Both the position numbers and the translations under genes were made by a program. Of a stretch of DNA of 64,000 bases, positions 60,902 through 64,000 are shown one piece after another. The DNA lies in NCBI RefSeq assembly GCF_902362185.1, contig NC_044507.1, forward strand, positions 15,343,044 to 15,407,043. Direction: 5' to 3'. Within the stretch, counting starts at the first letter, position 1; the number at the start of each line of letters is the position of its first letter. The stretch is from Chanos chanos. Lineage: Eukaryota > Chordata > Actinopteri > Gonorynchiformes > Chanidae. The notes beneath the pieces were generated by a model. The model searched no databases, had not been told where the DNA came from, and was given only the letters and a program-made list of their open reading frames with translations.

Positions 60902-61586
60902 TCCACCGACACGGCCACTCTTCTGCCGAAGTGCGCAGGCGTCAGTCAACGCACTTGCGCAAAGCCGACTTGCAGTAAAGAGCTCCCCTCAACAAGATGG
61001 TTAACTCGAGCGCTTTTGTAGGTTTGTGCTGGATGGGGAGAGTGTGGTCGGCTTTTCATCACTGTTTCGTGAATGGCAATCTTCGCAGTATTATTTTCAC
61101 GATAAGTTTTGTACAGCATGTAAATTATTTGTTGACTAATCATAATGTGACTTTCATCATACACTTCTGGGCATGAATGAGATCATGGGTAATACTAGCT
61201 TATGAACTGTAATCAATAATAAATAATTCAATATAATACATAATTTCAGTAATAAAAGTGGGAAAGAGTAAAAAGGCTTATATTGCGTGGTATTAATTAT
61301 TAAAGTTACAATTTTTCTAAAATGTGTACGATGTGTACTGTTGGTCTGAAAAAAGGGAATATGTGGAAATGTGTCTCAAAACTCAAACTGCCAACTCAAA
61401 GCACATTCCCCGACATAGTCAGTCGGTCGATTACCGAACGAGTCGCTGGCGAAAGCGTGTTCTGACAGTGCTGAACTGTCAGCTGAGCACTCAGTGAATA
61501 CAATCAGTTCGCAGTCGCATCTTGTGTCATACGCTGAGAGTAACAACAGACCGAGACACCCGGAAGGCGCAGCACTGAAGGCGAAC
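60902..61586. promoter_or_regulatory. Divergent promoter region of dnaja3 and coro7
   Basis: The start codons of dnaja3 (minus) and coro7 (plus) are 685 bp apart and face away from each other. TGCGCAGGCG at 60932-60941, about 30 bases upstream of the dnaja3 ATG, resembles an NRF1 site, the usual activator motif of nuclear genes for mitochondria. A second half-like TTGCGCAA is at about 60955-60962. The same head-to-head order is known for human CORO7/DNAJA3. Confidence 0.5.
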
Positions 61587-61646
61587 ATGAACCGCTTCAA
61601 GACTTCAAAATATAAAAATACAACTCCGAAGGTGCCCAAAAAAGAT
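61587..61646 (+). CDS. coro7: Coronin 7, first coding exon (gene continues off the right edge)
   Basis: Coronin 7 is a tandem WD40-repeat protein of the Golgi that controls actin and post-Golgi traffic. Seen: 20 codons MNRFKTSKYKNTTPKVPKKD ending at a consensus donor (GAT|GTGAGT). Human CORO7 starts MNRFRVSKFRHTEARPPRRE and is expected to continue with SWISDIRAG, so length and phase fit a first coding exon of exactly 20 residues. The frame is open a little way upstream, but the family alignment sets the start at 61587. The neighbour dnaja3 supports the call, since the two are adjacent in human. Confidence 0.8.
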
Positions 61647-64000
61647 GTGAGTAGTGAACTGATGCAGTTGAAAGCAAACAGTGGCTAGACTTGTGGCTAG
61701 GCTAGGCTAACCGTTCGTAATCAATGGTGAAGGAGTGGTGGTCTAAGGAACGCCCGCAAATGTATGGAGGATGTACAACTTCCTGCTACGTACCTTACGA
61801 GATATATGAAATTCAGACGTGAATATCACAGAGAAAATTTTCATTTTTACATACACTTTGCTGTTAACGTTGTACAGTGTGTTCACATGCATAAAAGTAT
61901 ATGGAACGGTTTAATTCATATGGTGACTCGTCCTGTGGAAAGATCTTGCAGTATGTTCATGCAGCCCCTTTTAAGCGATGTTTTCGGACATTGCAACTGT
62001 CACTTATATGCGCTCAGTTTGGTTTGTTTTCGCACATTAAGTTTAATCCTCCGTTATACATGACATACTTTCAGTTCTCTTTGGATCGCTCTTCCTTAGG
62101 TGTTAAATTACTTTAACTGCAGGATGCTCAGTGTGCTCATAAGCTGTGCAGTATGATCAGTCTATGACAGCAACCTCTAAGAACTACAGAGAGACAGAAT
62201 ACTGAGAGTCCCAAATCTCAATTACTGGCTGCACGCGGACTTTGAATGCGTTCTGTCCCGAGGCGCAGCAGGTTACTCGGGCATGTCTGGCATACCACTG
62301 TCTGAAAGAACGTTGGTATGAGTTACGTTTTGTCAAAATAAGCACTTATCGCGAAGCGTTTTGCTTTACCCATTTTAACACGCTGAGAAAACATTCAGTA
62401 ACTTCATAAGTGTTAACATGTGACAATACATCATAAGGTCAGATTTACCAGCCTCATTTGCACATTATTTTCACATGCAAAAACGAGAACATGGATGGTT
62501 GGTACATCACAATCACGATACTCAATCGCCGGTTTTGCGCTCGGTAAAGGCTTTAGTAAGTCACGATCTCTGTATAATTTTGTCTTATGCTTTGGCTAAA
62601 ACTGTATCTCATTCACTGTGCCATTTTAGACAGTCTCTTAGTGTGTTAGGTTACAGCAATGAAGATAAGATTTACTTAAGTTCCTCAATGAGCAGATTTC
62701 TCTACGGAGCTTTCAAGAGCAGTTATATTCTCTCCCCCAACGTCATCCACCGCGCACATTGTACCTTAAGAATCATAATAGCAGCAACACAGATTGCTCT
62801 CTCATATGACAGGATGCCTGTTAAACACTGACAGATCTTAGCAGCAAGAGAACGCTTTTAGCATTGTCCTGTTCAGCGGCGAATTATGACAGTTACAGCA
62901 GAGGCTGTAAGACTGCAAGTAAAAAGAAGTGACTGAAAGCACCAGCAAGAGCAGAATAAGAACTAGCGCGAGGCCAGTGATGTGATGAAACAGAACGAAC
63001 TGTCAGCTATCCCCACTGTCATACACACTCACCAAGATATCAGATTGTGTCTCCCCTGACAGCTGCTGAGGTTGCTATCACTGCATGTGTCAACTGGGAA
63101 ATGAACAACAATGTATTTAAACCATGCCTGTGTGGACTACATCAATAGGAGTTTGTAATAAACACTGGTTAAATAGAGGACATTGGTTAAATCTCTTTAT
63201 TCAAACTGTAACTGTGATGTGACCATGTATAGGCAGATAATACAAGTATAAGGCCCTTATATATTCAAGGGCCAGAATCCAAGGCCTCAGACAGATCTAG
63301 TTCATGTGTGTAATTAGGTGTGAATGTTCTCCCTCCTGGTTGGTTTTTGGAGCTTTTGTAATAACTGTGTTATTTTGAAGTGCTGGCATCCTGCCACACA
63401 GAGTGGGTGTTAGCCTGAGAGACAGTGCAGTCCGTTGCCGTATTACGACTCAAGAGATTTCTAATCCTGTTAAGATGAATGTTTCAGAAAGGCAGCACTT
63501 CAAAGAAATGAGAATTCAGACACGGCGAGCCAGGAGCACCGTGTTTCTTTTCCTGCTCGACTGCACTCAGAACAGAAATGTGTGTTTTCGCACACAGTCC
63601 ATTTTCAGTTCTGTTAGACCATCTGGTTTGACCGAGTGGCCGTCACTGGCCTGGTTCAGCGTCCCTTTGTTTGACACGGTTATTCCATAAAGGTTTCTCA
63701 GCAGTCCCAGGGAACGTTGCTGGAACACTCTCCCCCCCTGCCTGCGCTCTCTTGTTAACATTCTAAAAGGGTTCTTAACTGCTCCGCTGTGCATCGCAGG
63801 GAGCCTTTTGCACTTCCTCAAGTTTCTGCTGATTCAATACAGGCATGATGTGTGTGTGTGTGTGTCTGTGTGTGTGTGTGTGTGTGTCTGAGGGAGAGAG
63901 CTGTAGACTGTGAGTGAGAGACACAGAAAGCATAACGGCCCTGCCTGTTTCCTTCCTCCTGTTTGTGTCGACGGCAAGATTCTTAATAAAACAGAACCTT
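61647..64000 (+). other. coro7 intron 1, no further exon in the window
   Basis: I searched for the next exon (WISD followed by WD40 sequence) and did not find it. The stretch is AT-rich with a TG microsatellite at about 63848-63888. Nothing else was recognised. Confidence 0.5.
63848..63888. repeat. (TG)n microsatellite
   Basis: About 20 TG units with one TCTG interruption, in coro7 intron 1. Confidence 0.95.

Overview
The window is nuclear DNA from a vertebrate, most likely a ray-finned (teleost) fish. The genes are split into many short exons with GT-AG introns. The encoded proteins match vertebrate families closely, introns are small (mostly 80-1500 bp), dinucleotide microsatellites are abundant, and a V-SINE-type SINE is present. 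There are no bacterial-type operons, CRISPR arrays or tRNA genes that I can support. Gene names come from recalled family sequences, not from a search. Exon borders were set by hand from splice consensus, reading phase and family alignment.

Layout from left to right: (1) the first coding exon of an ABCA3-like transporter on the minus strand (about 2.0 kb), with the rest of that gene off the left edge; (2) cyclin F, ccnf, minus strand, 17 coding exons (6.2-15.3 kb), with a CCAAT-rich promoter up to about 15.8 kb; (3) a gene-poor, microsatellite-rich stretch (15.8-25.3 kb) with one unexplained reading frame near 22.6-23.0 kb; (4) a one-exon TMEM100-like two-pass membrane protein, minus strand (25.3-25.7 kb); (5) a quiet stretch with a V-SINE at 28.4-28.7 kb; (6) tedc2 (centriole triplet complex), minus strand (30.7-35.2 kb); (7) cfap70 (axonemal TPR protein), plus strand (35.7-46.5 kb), divergent from tedc2 across a 421-bp intergenic region; (8) hmox2 (heme oxygenase 2), plus strand (5' UTR exon near 47.0 kb, coding 50.0-52.2 kb); (9) dnaja3 (mitochondrial DnaJ), minus strand (56.2-60.9 kb); (10) the first coding exon of coro7 (coronin 7), plus strand at 61.6 kb, with the rest off the right edge.

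How the genes relate: most sets of neighbours (abca3, ccnf, tedc2; hmox2, dnaja3, coro7) are all on human 16p13.3, so this looks like a rearranged conserved block. cfap70, which is on human chromosome 10, sits inside it. The tedc2/cfap70 pair is the most interesting arrangement: two cilium/centriole genes fire away from each other, and the gap holds a perfect match to the X-box consensus bound by RFX factors. dnaja3/coro7 is a second head-to-head pair, with an NRF1-like site next to the mitochondrial gene.

The main oddity in a host gene is a single extra base in ccnf exon 13, inside the cyclin region, with both sides aligning perfectly to the family in two different frames. Other points of note are a 17-bp perfect hairpin in the hmox2 5' intron, an unclassified dispersed element present twice in opposite orientation, and a decayed LINE reverse-transcriptase fragment in a cfap70 intron. 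I did not find a clearly new multi-gene system.
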